Positions 45,407 to 54,470 of a stretch of 64,000 bases of DNA are shown piece after piece. The notes beneath the pieces were generated by a model. It ran no database searches and had not been told where the DNA came from. It worked only from the letters and a program-made list of their open reading frames with translations. The number at the start of each line of letters is the position of its first letter. The stretch's first letter is position 1. The stretch covers positions 46,053 through 110,052 of the forward strand of contig MDLA01000138.1 in the NCBI GenBank assembly GCA_001730015.1, written 5' to 3'. Source of the DNA: Chromatiales bacterium (ex Bugula neritina AB1). Lineage in GTDB: Bacteria > Pseudomonadota > Gammaproteobacteria > Granulosicoccales > Granulosicoccaceae. The position numbers and the translations under genes were made by a program.

Positions 45407-47253
45407 TAAAGTCGCTCCCGGACAGAGTCAGGAATTGATTCCCCTGCCTCGAGTCGCATTTGCGCCTGATAGTGAAACTTGCGTCGCAGATACCCGCCCG
45501 GATCCTGTGGCAGATTGCGCAACCACTGCTCGCTATAGGGGTTCAGCACCGTATTGCTATTTTGCTCCGGGGTTGCCGCAAGCGCGTTTTCTTCAGCGTC
45601 AGATCCAGCATAGAATTCGGTCAATTGTGCAGCCACATTGGCGTCATCAACGGCACTTGCATCGGTAGCAAGCTTTTGCGATTCACTGTCTGCGGCATCT
45701 GCCGCAACCGATTGACCGCCCTCTGTCAAGCGCCCTTGATCCAGAGAGTCCGCTGCAGCGCTTACTCCTCCCAGCTGCAACTGTTGCATTGCTGACGCCT
45801 GAGCCACGCCGGACTCGGTGTCACCACTATCAACTGAACTGTCATCACCTCCGCTCGGATTTCGACCACCCGAAGCGGATTGTTTTTCCCTGTTATTTTC
45901 TTCCACCAGCGAATTTAACAGCTTCAGGTTAAACGCAGCATCCCTGTGTTTTACGTCTATGGAAATTGCAACGCGAAATGCTTCAATCGCTGCACTTATA
46001 TTACCAGCCAGAGCATAAGCATTTCCCATATTATAAAAGCCATCAGCACTTATACTACTGTTGAATAATCGTGCTGCCTGTTCATAATTACTATTGCGAT
46101 ACAGGGCAATTGCGCGCCATTGCTTATTGGTAAATAGCGATGCCGCCAGCTCAGAGTCACCATGCGCGAGCGCTCTGGCCGCTCGCTGATCCGGCGTGTA
46201 CCAGAAGTTCTGCCATTCGGCCGCATAGCTGCGGGGAGGTATCAGCACTCCCAAAAGAACTATCCAGAGTAAATTGCGCCTGAAACCGAAAACGCCAATC
46301 AGCATAATCGGGAAGATCAACCAGTAGCCAGAGTCCTGACGCTGGTCAACCTCACGTTCGCCACCGTCTAATTTAAACCGGAACGGCAGTGGCACAATTG
46401 CTGTCAGGTAGTCGATATCGCGGTTGTCATTGCTTAACTCGACAAACCGGCCTGCTGTTCCCTCTGCCAGTAATTTAAGCTGCGCGGTATCTGGCTTTTC
46501 TATACGCGGCTCTCCATTCTTTTCGAGAAGAAACTTCCCATCGGTATCAGGCACCGGAGCACCCGCCAGTGTACCAACTGACAATATAGACAAGCGCGAG
46601 CCTTTCAGCTTCTGGCTGATCACCGGGATCGCACCGGGATCAACTCCGTCCGTAATCAGGATTATATCACCGCGTGTTAGATCTGCACCTGCAAATAGCG
46701 ATACCGCCATATCGACAGCGGCTTCCGGATTACTTCCCGCTAACGGCATAATAGACGGTTCCAGTGCCGGCACCAGACTTTCTATAACGTGCGCGTCATC
46801 TGTCAGCGGTGCAACCAGATGTGCATCACCAGCATAAACAATCAAAGCCGTCTCACCATCACGGCGCTTGCGCAGGAGGTCTATCAGTTTTAATCGTGCG
46901 CGAGTCAGGCGATCTGGTGCAATATCCCCGGCCAGCATTGAGCGAGACAGATCCAGCAGCACCACCGTTGCCTGACGGTTATAGCCATGGTGCCGCTGTC
47001 CGGTTTCGCGGACAGGCCCGGCCAGAGCGATGCATACAGCAATTAATAAAATACTCAGCAATACTGGTTTTGTTCGTCGGGTTGATCCATCCGGGATACG
47101 CAGAATGGCGAGCATATCGGCCCTGATCGCGCTGCCCCAACCCGCCCGAACAGAGCGAAGTTGCAGCCACATTATAAAAACCAACACAACCGGCACAGCA
47201 AGTAACCACGCCGGCCTCAAAAAATAGTCAGTGACCGATTCAAGCCAGCTCAT
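45406..47253 (-). CDS. batB: VWA and TPR domain membrane protein (BatB/BatC fusion)
   Basis: A 615-residue protein from the ATG at 47253, chosen because that ATG forms an ATGA overlap with the batA stop. It has N-terminal membrane helices, a von Willebrand A domain with MIDAS start VVLLDLSRSML and LITDGVD, further helices near residues 300-345 (IFPIMLIGVFGF), and TPR units (NYEQAARLFNSS, GFYNMGNAYALAGNISAAIEAF) near residues 380-450. About 120 Ser/Asp/Gln-rich residues and a basic end follow. In Bacteroides-type operons BatB and BatC are separate proteins; here they are one chain. It presumably works with BatA and MoxR as a metal- and ATPase-dependent chaperone-like complex. Confidence 0.87.
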   Translation of the reverse strand: MSWLESVTDYFLRPAWLLAVPVVLVFIMWLQLRSVRAGWGSAIRADMLAILRIPDGSTRRTKPVLLSILLIAVCIALAGPVRETGQRHHGYNRQATVVLLDLSRSMLAGDIAPDRLTRARLKLIDLLRKRRDGETALIVYAGDAHLVAPLTDDAHVIESLVPALEPSIMPLAGSNPEAAVDMAVSLFAGADLTRGDIILITDGVDPGAIPVISQKLKGSRLSILSVGTLAGAPVPDTDGKFLLEKNGEPRIEKPDTAQLKLLAEGTAGRFVELSNDNRDIDYLTAIVPLPFRFKLDGGEREVDQRQDSGYWLIFPIMLIGVFGFRRNLLWIVLLGVLIPPRSYAAEWQNFWYTPDQRAARALAHGDSELAASLFTNKQWRAIALYRNSNYEQAARLFNSSISADGFYNMGNAYALAGNISAAIEAFRVAISIDVKHRDAAFNLKLLNSLVEENNREKQSASGGRNPSGGDDSSVDSGDTESGVAQASAMQQLQLGGVSAAADSLDQGRLTEGGQSVAADAADSESQKLATDASAVDDANVAAQLTEFYAGSDAEENALAATPEQNSNTVLNPYSEQWLRNLPQDPGGYLRRKFHYQAQMRLEAGESIPDSVRERL

Positions 47254-48230
47254 AAAAACGAACCGCGGGTTCGCCACAACAGCAGCAGACAAAACACTAA
47301 CGAAAATGACAACGGCCAGTGGAACAGACTTAACTGCGGACGTACGACCTGCTCTTCCGGCATCGGTTCCAGCTCGTCGATAACCTTATAGATCTCCACC
47401 AGATCTGCCGGATCTCTCGCTCTGAAATAACGACCACCGGTAGCTGCAGCTAAATCCTGCAACATCGCTTCATCAAGATCTTTCGAAGGATCGATATTAC
47501 GGGTTCGGCCGGCACCATCAGTGATTTGTTTAAATTCCGAACCCACACCGATTGCATGTATTTTTATCTCAGCCTCTACAGCAATTTCCAGTGCCTCGCG
47601 TGGCTCACTGCCCGAGGTATTGGCTCCATCGGTCAGCACCACTAGCACCCGGCTGCTGGCCGGTCTGTCCCTCAATAGTGAAATCGCTTTACCAATCGCA
47701 TCACCGATCGCCGTTGATGAGCCGGCAAAACCGGGCAAAGCCTCCTGCAACTGGGTTTTAACCGATTGTCGATCAAAGGTCAGTGGGGTTTGCAGATAGG
47801 CTCTCTGCCCGAACAATATTAAACCGATCCTGTCACCACGGCGATTCTCTATAAACTCACTGGCAACCTGCTTGATCGCCGCCATTCGGGTAATAAAGGT
47901 ATCTCCTGTACGCATATCATCGATTCGCATACTGTCAGAGATATCGACAGCCAACAATAAATCTCTGCCACTGTTAGCAATGCTGACCGGCTCTCCAACC
48001 CACACCGGTCGAAGTACCGCCAGCACTAGGCAACACCAGCACAAACCGGCCATCACTGCGGTACCACGATCAGCCCCGGATCTCGCAACTTGCCGATCAG
48101 CGCGCTGCAGCGAATGATAGAACGGTACTTTTATCGCCGCTCTTTGCACCTTGTATTCAGGTAGCAGGAGGCGCAGCAGCCACGGAACCGGCAGTAACAC
48201 CAGCAGCCAGGGCCATTGCCAGCTAAGCAA
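47250..48230 (-). CDS. batA: VWA domain membrane protein BatA
   Basis: About 326 residues from a TTG at 48230. N-terminal helices (WPWLLVLLPVPWLLRLLLP and VMAGLCWCCLVLAVLRPV), then a VWA domain with MIDAS motif LLLAVDISDSM (D-x-S-x-S), GFAGSSTAIGDAIGKA and VVLTDGANTSG, and a C-terminal membrane helix. The start is uncertain: the first ATG (48326) would overlap the DUF4381 gene by 104 bp, whereas TTG 48230 overlaps it by only 8 bp and puts the membrane helix at the beginning, as usual for BatA. A TTG at 48245 is another option. Its stop overlaps batB. Confidence 0.82.
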   Translation of the reverse strand: MLSWQWPWLLVLLPVPWLLRLLLPEYKVQRAAIKVPFYHSLQRADRQVARSGADRGTAVMAGLCWCCLVLAVLRPVWVGEPVSIANSGRDLLLAVDISDSMRIDDMRTGDTFITRMAAIKQVASEFIENRRGDRIGLILFGQRAYLQTPLTFDRQSVKTQLQEALPGFAGSSTAIGDAIGKAISLLRDRPASSRVLVVLTDGANTSGSEPREALEIAVEAEIKIHAIGVGSEFKQITDGAGRTRNIDPSKDLDEAMLQDLAAATGGRYFRARDPADLVEIYKVIDELEPMPEEQVVRPQLSLFHWPLSFSLVFCLLLLWRTRGSFL

Positions 48231-48723
48231 CGGACTGCTCTTCAAATTGCCTGAACCAGAGCTGTATTTCTCTGTGGATTTCTTCGACCTCAACCGGATA
48301 CCCGGCTTGGTAACAACCATCTGCAAGTGCTTCTCGCAACACCCCGGATAGAGGATCAGCAGATTTCGAGTCGAGCCAGTCTACCCAGGCACTGCCATAC
48401 AATCGCGCAACACAAGAGCGTCCGTGATGCTCTATAGCAACGCGCTTTAACAGCACATTTACACGGCCAAGATAAGCATCGGTATCAAAGTCACTTCGCC
48501 ACTCACGTAAACAAAGGTTTAATTCTACAGTGGCACCGCCAGTCTGTTGGTTTCTGCTGCAACGGCGAATTAGAACCAGACACAGCAAAGCAAACAGCAA
48601 CGTAATAATAATGCCCGAGAACCACCAGCCTGGAGCCGGAGGCCAGAACGAAACAGGCTCCGGCAGATGTAGCCCACGCATCTGCAGAGCAAACTCGTTT
48701 ACCAGAGATTCCGTATCATTCAC
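48223..48723 (-). CDS. DUF4381 membrane protein of the Bat operon
   Basis: A 166-residue protein with one transmembrane helix (IIITLLFALLCLVLIR, about residues 38-54), flanked by the short periplasmic segment LPEPVSFWPPAPGWW and a helical cytoplasmic part (LKRVAIEHHGRSCVARLYGSAW in pieces). This is the DUF4381 pattern found between DUF58 and BatA genes in many gammaproteobacterial MoxR operons. Its start overlaps the DUF58 gene by 8 bp. Function unknown; operon position implies a membrane adaptor. Confidence 0.87.
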   Translation of the reverse strand: MNDTESLVNEFALQMRGLHLPEPVSFWPPAPGWWFSGIIITLLFALLCLVLIRRCSRNQQTGGATVELNLCLREWRSDFDTDAYLGRVNVLLKRVAIEHHGRSCVARLYGSAWVDWLDSKSADPLSGVLREALADGCYQAGYPVEVEEIHREIQLWFRQFEEQSVA

Positions 48724-49651
48724 CGCTCAGCCCAACACAGCTGATCGCTGCCTGCAACTCACTTATAGATGAACCCATTGTACTGACAATAACCATCGAC
48801 GCGCCATAGCGCTCTGCTGTCCTTGTAAAGTGCGCGTTCTTTTGAGTGAGTGATTCTTTATAGGCTGCGCGGGTTGCGGCATTTAATCTCACTGATGCAC
48901 GCTGTTGACCATCGCCGATTCCGACTGATCCCGCCACTGGCAACTGCTCCTGCAGCTGATCGACGATACGCACCAGTAAAACGCTCCCGCGTCGACACAA
49001 CGCCGCCAGTAGCATCTCCGTCTGCTGATCCATCGCAGTAAAATCACTGATCAGTACAATCATGGAGCCGCTACGCGCACTCTGCAGACACTGCTGCAGA
49101 ATATCGACCAGGGAGATTTCGCTGGTGCTATCTATATCCAGCGATTGATTTACTGCAGCGATATGGCGCAATAACTTCAGCACCGAGTGGCGATCTGCCT
49201 GATCACGAGTAACGGATAAATTTTCACCGGCAACAACCCCTCCGATTCGCGCTCCCAGCGCAAACGCTGCCCAGGCAAAAAGCGCGGCACAGTGCGCCGC
49301 TGTCACTGATTTAAAGTTCGTCTGTGAACCAAAGAACATCGGTGGGCGCTGATCAGCCGCTATCAGATATTGCTGCTCTCGATCTTCGGTAAACAGCCGG
49401 GTCATCATTCGCCCGCATCGAGCGGTAACACGCCAGTCAATGGCGCGCATATCATCACCAATCTGGTAGCCTCGCAATTCGTCAGGTTCATAGCCGCGAC
49501 CATGACTGAACGATCTCATCGCACCCGGTCCACCTCTCTGAACAATATGCGCCACCGCGTTACAAAGCCCCTCACCCGGTTTTTGCAAAGCAATCAATTC
49601 GTCAATCGACACATAGATCCCGCTGCCCGTCTCACTGCTGCAATTAACCAT
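48716..49651 (-). CDS. DUF58 domain protein
   Basis: A 311-residue soluble protein. It has the DUF58 signature GRGYEPDELRGYQIGDDMRAI in two parts (about residues 50-70) followed by DWRVTARCGRMMTRLF, then a VWA-like fold (SGSMIVLISDFTAMD). DUF58 proteins nearly always lie next to MoxR ATPases; this gene starts 6 bp after the moxR stop. It overlaps DUF4381 by 8 bp, so the operon is translated as a tight unit. The role is likely substrate adaptor to the ATPase, by context only. Confidence 0.93.
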   Translation of the reverse strand: MVNCSSETGSGIYVSIDELIALQKPGEGLCNAVAHIVQRGGPGAMRSFSHGRGYEPDELRGYQIGDDMRAIDWRVTARCGRMMTRLFTEDREQQYLIAADQRPPMFFGSQTNFKSVTAAHCAALFAWAAFALGARIGGVVAGENLSVTRDQADRHSVLKLLRHIAAVNQSLDIDSTSEISLVDILQQCLQSARSGSMIVLISDFTAMDQQTEMLLAALCRRGSVLLVRIVDQLQEQLPVAGSVGIGDGQQRASVRLNAATRAAYKESLTQKNAHFTRTAERYGASMVIVSTMGSSISELQAAISCVGLSGE

Positions 49652-49657
49652 GAAATC

Positions 49658-50614
49658 TCAACCAACCGGGACTTGATCAAGAAGTTGATCAATAACCGCA
49701 TCCGGTTCAATTCCACGTGACTCTGCAGCAAAGCTCAGCACCAATCGGTGACGCAGACAATCATGCGCATAGGCCTGTACGTCATCAGGAGTGGCATAGT
49801 CACGACCCGACAGCCAGGCACGGGCCCTGGCACAACGATCCAGCGCAATAGTGGCTCTCGGACTGGCGCCATGGGCAATGGTGTTATTCAATTCTCTAAT
49901 ATAACCCTGCGGTTGACGGGTACTTTGTACCAGCTGGACCAGGTATTCCTGCAGCGGTGTACTCATGTGTATTTTCATCACCGCACTGCGGGCTGTTTGT
50001 ATTTCCTCCTCAGAGATCAGGGGCGTGATCGCGTCACGCAATGGATCAGCGGTTTCAGCTCGCGAAAGTTCAAGGATAGCGTTTTCCGAACGGGCATCCG
50101 GATAGGCAATATTCAATTGAATCAGAAAACGATCGAGCTGTGCTTCCGGCATTCGGTACGTGCCTTCCTGCTCAATCGGATTCCTCGTCGCCATCACCAT
50201 AAACAATGGCGGCAACTTGTATGTCTGCCCGCCGACGCTGACCTGACGCTCCGCCATTGCCTCCAGCAATGCTGACTGGACTTTGGCCGGGGCGCGGTTT
50301 ATTTCATCGGCAAGAACAAGCTGGTTGAACACCGGTCCCGGCAGAAACTCGAACTGCCCTGATTCCGGCCGGAAGATTTCGCTGCCGGTAATATCTGAAG
50401 GGAGCAGATCCGGGGTGAACTGAATACGCTGGAATGTTGCATCGAGCATACTCGACAGTGTTTTTACGGCTCGTGTTTTTGCAAGCCCCGGCGCCCCTTC
50501 AACCAGCAAATGGCCATCTGCCAGCAAAGTGACCAGTAAGCGCTGTACCAGCTGCGGCTGGCCAATGATGCGTTTGCCAAGCTCATCCTCCAGCAGTTTA
50601 AATTTTTTTTGCAA
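49658..50614 (-). CDS. MoxR-family AAA+ ATPase
   Basis: A 318-residue AAA+ chaperone-like ATPase that, with VWA partners, matures or activates proteins. Walker A is EGAPGLAKT (Lys46), Walker B LVLADEINRAP, sensor-type ATRNPIEQEGTYRMPEAQLDRF and the arginine-finger region are present. The start is TTG at 50614, supported by a strong GGAGGAGAA 5-7 bp upstream and by normal family length. It is the first gene of the Bat operon. The upstream space holds copy B of a MITE-like element about 120 bp from the start, so the promoter lies between or inside it. Confidence 0.95.
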   Translation of the reverse strand: MQKKFKLLEDELGKRIIGQPQLVQRLLVTLLADGHLLVEGAPGLAKTRAVKTLSSMLDATFQRIQFTPDLLPSDITGSEIFRPESGQFEFLPGPVFNQLVLADEINRAPAKVQSALLEAMAERQVSVGGQTYKLPPLFMVMATRNPIEQEGTYRMPEAQLDRFLIQLNIAYPDARSENAILELSRAETADPLRDAITPLISEEEIQTARSAVMKIHMSTPLQEYLVQLVQSTRQPQGYIRELNNTIAHGASPRATIALDRCARARAWLSGRDYATPDDVQAYAHDCLRHRLVLSFAAESRGIEPDAVIDQLLDQVPVG

Positions 50615-50735
50615 ATTCTCCTCCGTAGACAGGCAACATTTTTTACTGATCCAGAGCTGCTAATTCAGCCCAGCAAATTTAACGAAGTAAAAGCTGATCT
50701 CCAACTCATATTCGGTACCGCCGGGCATACTTACA

Positions 50736-50909
50736 CCCGCATTATTCATGGGTGGCGAAGATATCGCGTAGACCTTACTTATTCACGTCAAGGGTTTTCA
50801 CAGTGGAATTTCTTCTCGCGTCGAATACTTACTGATATTTGCAAGAGAAAAAATTCTCTGTGGAATCAAAGGTCAAGTGAGATTCCGTCAATCTCGTGAA
50901 TAAGGCGGG
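50736..50909 (+). mobile_element. MITE-like element, copy B (174 bp)
   Basis: Begins CCCGCATTATTCATGGG and ends with the complement of CCCGCCTTATTCACGAG. It matches copy A and copy C along its length (CCTTACTTATTCACG, TTCTTCTCGCGTC, TATTTGCAAGAGAAAAA and GTGGAATCAAAG blocks). The right flank is TTAA (50910-50913) and the left is TTACA, so the target duplication is imperfect here. Inside, CAGTGGAATTTCTTCTCGCG faces CTTGCAAGAGAAAAAATTCT, allowing a nested hairpin. It has no coding frame and lies upstream of moxR. Confidence 0.8.
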
Positions 50910-50913
50910 TTAA

Positions 50914-51450
50914 TAACTCCGGACCTTAATTACGACCGTCAGAGAGTTTCGAAATCTACATCAGAGAAACAGTGAATGACAGTGCCGGAAAAATCACATC
51001 TGGTTGAATTATTGCTAGGAACGATGATGATGAGTTGAATTCGAAGCGACAATACACCTCTCTATTTAACCAGGTCACACTTGAAACCCGCGTTTAGACT
51101 TGTAGATTGGTCGTTTATCACTATAATGCATGTTTCACCGAATCGCTCGGATCGACAAACGCTCACGATGGTTATGTCTGCACCATACGACGTCGCCACC
51201 CAGCATGACAATCGACAGGTTAAATCACTATAGCTTTACACCTTTCACGGCTCCCGATCGTTTTATTGCGATTAAGCAGAATTGCCAGCACATAAATCCA
51301 GTCCGGATTCATTGATTCCAGATTTCCCGTTTATGTGGACAACCACCTTATATTCAAATACATAGACGCCTGCAGCGGGAGCAGCGTGTACGCAAAAACA
51401 TTTTTGCCCGCAAAATCTTAAATGCACAAATACACCAGAGAGACACTTGT
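50914..51450. other. 537-bp gene-poor region before the coiled-coil gene
   Basis: Between the MITE-like copy B and the GTG at 51451 I see no convincing gene. The small frames here (for instance 51130-51315) lack ribosome sites and domains. The 5' leader/promoter of the coiled-coil gene must lie in this region; CTATAATGC near 51120 is -10-like but no clear -35 was matched. Other than that nothing stands out. Confidence 0.4.
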
Positions 51451-52194
51451 GTGAGTCAAACGACAGACGATATTCAACTACAGGTATGGAAGGACCTGGC
51501 ACTTAGCAAACAACTTCTAGCCAACGAGGTGATCAAGGCGCTTGATCTTGACACGACCTGCTCAGCAGCTGACTTAAAAAATTCGCTTAACAAGCTGATC
51601 GACCGGGCAAAGCACGCGGACGACAGTATTCGCGAATCAAGACAACGTGCTGATTCAGCAATTACCGCTCTACGAGCAGAGCTGAAAATCTCTGATAAAG
51701 CCCGCCTTGCGGCCGTTGGCGCCATAGATGACGCCATTGCCGCAAAGGAAGCCGCAGAAAAAGCGCTTATTGTGGGCCGCGGAATGAATTCCGAGTCACT
51801 GAAAAAAGCTAAAGAAGAAGTCGCTCGCAAAGACCGTGAGCTCAAGGCAATAAATACAGCTCTGGCCGATACCCCTGAAAACGTCGTAAAAAAGCTGAAA
51901 ACGCTAAAAAAGCAAAAGCTTGATGAAAATATAGCTCGTAAAGCCGCGGAAGCCTCGGTAAGAACCCTAAAGAAAGAAAAGAAGGAACTTCAGGAAAAGC
52001 TCGACGAGCGAAAGACACTGCTGGAACAAAGTGCACAGCTGGTAGAGCACTACCGGGAACTGCGAACAGTGTCGAGCGAAAATCTGGAAAAACTGAAAGC
52101 CGCCGTTGTAGACGATGCAACTGAACTTCCCGAACAGGATGACAAACTGCTGGAAGGAATCGAAATGGCTGCAACCGTAGAAAAAGACGACTAG
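51451..52194 (+). CDS. Coiled-coil protein of unknown function
   Basis: A 247-residue soluble protein starting at GTG with GAGAGA upstream. Almost the whole chain from about residue 45 to 225 is Ala/Glu/Lys/Leu-rich and helical with coiled-coil heptads (RADSAITALRAELKISDKAR, AAEASVRTLKKEKKELQEK, LEKLKAAVVDD), broken near GRGMNSESL and TPENV. The first 45 residues (VWKDLALSKQLLANEVIKAL) may form a small helical head. The C-terminus is acidic. No known domain was recognised. It is a single gene, converging with the crotonase. Such proteins may be structural or scaffold-like, but nothing in the sequence proves a role. Confidence 0.75.
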   Translation: MSQTTDDIQLQVWKDLALSKQLLANEVIKALDLDTTCSAADLKNSLNKLIDRAKHADDSIRESRQRADSAITALRAELKISDKARLAAVGAIDDAIAAKEAAEKALIVGRGMNSESLKKAKEEVARKDRELKAINTALADTPENVVKKLKTLKKQKLDENIARKAAEASVRTLKKEKKELQEKLDERKTLLEQSAQLVEHYRELRTVSSENLEKLKAAVVDDATELPEQDDKLLEGIEMAATVEKDD

Positions 52195-52273
52195 CAAACT
52201 CGCTGTACCGGAAACTCTCCGGTACTGAATATAGGCTTGATCGAGTAAAGAATACCTTACTGACAAGCCTGGG

Positions 52274-53077
52274 TTAATTCCCTTTAAAATCGGGCCTGCG
52301 TTTCTCGTTAAACGCAGCCACACCTTCAAGCCTGTCCTGAGTCGGCACGAGTCGATTATACGCTGCAATCTCAAAGCCGTAGCCACTCGCCAGATCCATA
52401 GCCGACGATGCCGTAATGCTTTTCTTTATCTGCATTGCAGACAAAGGCCCCAGCGCAGCAACTTCTTTGCACACGCCCAGAACCGTAGCAAGTAATACAT
52501 TTCGGGGCACAACTTCATTTACCAGGCGCCAGTCATAGCCTTTCTGCGCATCGAAGATGCGGCCGGTCATGATCAATTCTCTCGCCCGCCGTTCGCCGAC
52601 AGCACGAGGAAGATTCTGCGTACCGGCACCACCCGGCATAATACCCAGCTTGCCTTCCGGCAGCGCGAATCGAGCGGCATCAGCAGCATAGATAAAGTCA
52701 CAACACAGGGCCACTTCCAGACCGCCCCCCATGCAATCTCCGTTCACCGCAGCTATAAGCGGCAGCGGCGTCGCCATTAGCGCGAGAATTGCCTGCTCAA
52801 GCACAGCATGTTGTTGCTGCCATTCGGCATCGCTCATGGTATTTCGCTGCTTTAAATCCCCTCCCGCACAAAACGCCTTGTCACCTGCACCGGTCAGTAC
52901 TATCGCCCGCAGGCCTTCGGTATTGACATAGGTGGCCTGAAACAGATCTCTGAGATCAGTCATCATCGCTGTATTAAGTGCATTCCGAACCTCTGGACGG
53001 TTCAATGTGACTACCGCTGTCTGCTCGCTAATTCGCTCAACCAGCAACGTTTCGTATTGTCTAAAAATGCTCGTCAT
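52274..53077 (-). CDS. Enoyl-CoA hydratase/isomerase (crotonase) family protein
   Basis: A 267-residue crotonase-fold enzyme that acts on acyl-CoA thioesters. The oxyanion-hole segments AFCAGGDLKQRN and AVNGDCMGGGLEVALCCDF are present. Both acid/base glutamates expected for a hydratase are visible: one in GGGLEVAL and one in FALPEGKLGIMPGGAGTQ. The start at 53077 (MTSIFRQYETLLVERI) has GTGGAG upstream; the frame opens earlier at 53116, which I judge non-coding. The exact substrate is unknown. It is divergent from the iron-binding protein gene. Confidence 0.9.
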   Translation of the reverse strand: MTSIFRQYETLLVERISEQTAVVTLNRPEVRNALNTAMMTDLRDLFQATYVNTEGLRAIVLTGAGDKAFCAGGDLKQRNTMSDAEWQQQHAVLEQAILALMATPLPLIAAVNGDCMGGGLEVALCCDFIYAADAARFALPEGKLGIMPGGAGTQNLPRAVGERRARELIMTGRIFDAQKGYDWRLVNEVVPRNVLLATVLGVCKEVAALGPLSAMQIKKSITASSAMDLASGYGFEIAAYNRLVPTQDRLEGVAAFNEKRRPDFKGN

Positions 53078-53176
53078 GCGTACAAGCTCCACTGACCGGG
53101 TCGATTTACCGGACAACGATTATAAACCCCGATCATCAATAAAATCGCCCGCATTTAAAATGCAGACCAAAGATGC

Positions 53177-53233
53177 TTGCAATACCCTACTAAATTAGTC
53201 TACAATTTAATCGTAATGCGAATCATTCCTATT
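53177..53233 (+). promoter_or_regulatory. Putative sigma70 promoter with overlapping Fur box
   Basis: TTGCAA (53177-53182) and TACAAT (53201-53206), 18 bp apart, look like -35 and -10 boxes. AATGCGAATCATTCCTATT (53215-53233) just downstream matches the pattern of Fur-binding boxes (compare AATGATAATCATTCTCATT-like sites). It would cover the start point, so iron-loaded Fur would repress the downstream ferric-iron-binding protein gene, as is usual for such transporters. The assignment is by eye. Confidence 0.6.
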
Positions 53234-53387
53234 CACATCAATTTTCTCATTCAGTTGTCCTTTAAGTATCTACAAATTCAATTCAGTAACTCAATTTAAT
53301 ACAACCATAAACTACGACGTGGCCTGAGTTCAGGTCGTCTGGCACGCTCAACTCCACCTACTTTTAACAACCATTCAGGATACAACC

Positions 53388-54401
53388 ATGAAACTCCATC
53401 TCTCAGTTGCACTGGCGGCGGTTATGTCAGTCGCAGCAATAGCGACAGCATCCGCTGAGGAAGTCAATGTCTACAGCTACCGGCAACCTTTCCTGATAAA
53501 ACCCATGTTCGACGCATTCACCCGTGAAACCGGTATTAAGGTCAACACGGTATTTGCTAAAAAAGGACTCGTAGAGCGAATCAAAAGAGAAGGCAGAAAC
53601 AGCCCGGCCGATTTAATTTTCACTGTCGACATCGGCCGTCTGGATGCCGTATTGCAGGCTGGACTAACCCAACCGATAAGCAACGCGAACCTGAATAAGA
53701 AAATTCCGGCAGAGTTTCGCGACCCGAATGGCCACTGGTTTGGATTAACTTCCCGAGCGCGAATCATAGTTGCCTCCAAAGACCGGGTTGGAGAAGATGA
53801 AGTCAAGAGGTACGAAGACCTGGCCTCACCTGCCTTGAAAGGCCGGGTTTGCACTCGAAGCGGCAAGCACGGTTACATGGTTGCTCTCATCGCCTCAATT
53901 ATTGCCAACAGCAGCGAGGAAGCCACACAAACCTGGTTGACCGGAGTCAAGGAGAATCTCGCACGCAAACCCCAGGGCAACGACAGGGCCCAGGTGAAAG
54001 CAATCAAGGAAGGGGAATGCGACGTGGCAATAATCAATAGCTACTATATGGGCAATATGATGACCAATGAAGAACAGGCACCTTGGGCCGATTCTGTTCG
54101 AATCATCTTCCCGAATCAATCAGACCGCGGTACCCATATGAACATCAGTGGTATGTCGCTAACCGCTTCATCGCCAAACAAAGACAATGCTGTAAAGCTG
54201 ATGGAATATCTCGCTGGTGATAAAGCGCAACGCATGTACGCTGAGCAGAACCATGAATACCCGGCAAACCCTGATGTAGTATGGTCGGCACTGGTGGAGT
54301 CGTGGGGTGAATTTAAAAAAGACACTACGCCACTGGCTGAAATTGCAAAGCACCGGAACACCGCTGCTAAAATGGTTGATATTGTCGGCTACGACGGCTG
54401 A
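53388..54401 (+). CDS. Ferric iron ABC transporter periplasmic binding protein (FbpA-like)
   Basis: A 337-residue periplasmic protein with a signal peptide (LSVALAAVMSVAAIATASA, cleavage near residue 23). It belongs to the FbpA/IdiA/AfuA group that binds Fe3+ for an ABC importer. Typical segments are VNVYSYRQPFLIKPMFDAFT in pieces, ARIIVASKDRV and the tyrosine-rich iron site IINSYYMGNMM. The permease and ATPase genes usually beside it are absent here, so it is an orphan component or uses a distant transporter. The Fur-box-like sequence upstream and the hairpin downstream indicate a single-gene, iron-repressed transcript. Confidence 0.92.
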   Translation: MKLHLSVALAAVMSVAAIATASAEEVNVYSYRQPFLIKPMFDAFTRETGIKVNTVFAKKGLVERIKREGRNSPADLIFTVDIGRLDAVLQAGLTQPISNANLNKKIPAEFRDPNGHWFGLTSRARIIVASKDRVGEDEVKRYEDLASPALKGRVCTRSGKHGYMVALIASIIANSSEEATQTWLTGVKENLARKPQGNDRAQVKAIKEGECDVAIINSYYMGNMMTNEEQAPWADSVRIIFPNQSDRGTHMNISGMSLTASSPNKDNAVKLMEYLAGDKAQRMYAEQNHEYPANPDVVWSALVESWGEFKKDTTPLAEIAKHRNTAAKMVDIVGYDG

Positions 54402-54419
54402 TCATATATAACCCACAGG

Positions 54420-54439
54420 GTGCCTGCTGCCGCAGGCAC
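54420..54439 (+). terminator. Hairpin after the iron-binding protein gene
   Basis: GTGCCTG (54420-54426) pairs with CAGGCAC (54433-54439) with a 6-nt loop, 18 bp after the stop codon. No strong T-run follows (TCTACACTTTA), so it is a moderate intrinsic terminator candidate. It also lies 31 bp before the end of the convergent polB gene. Confidence 0.55.
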
Positions 54440-54470
54440 TCTACACTTTATATACGCCAGCAGATCTTAG

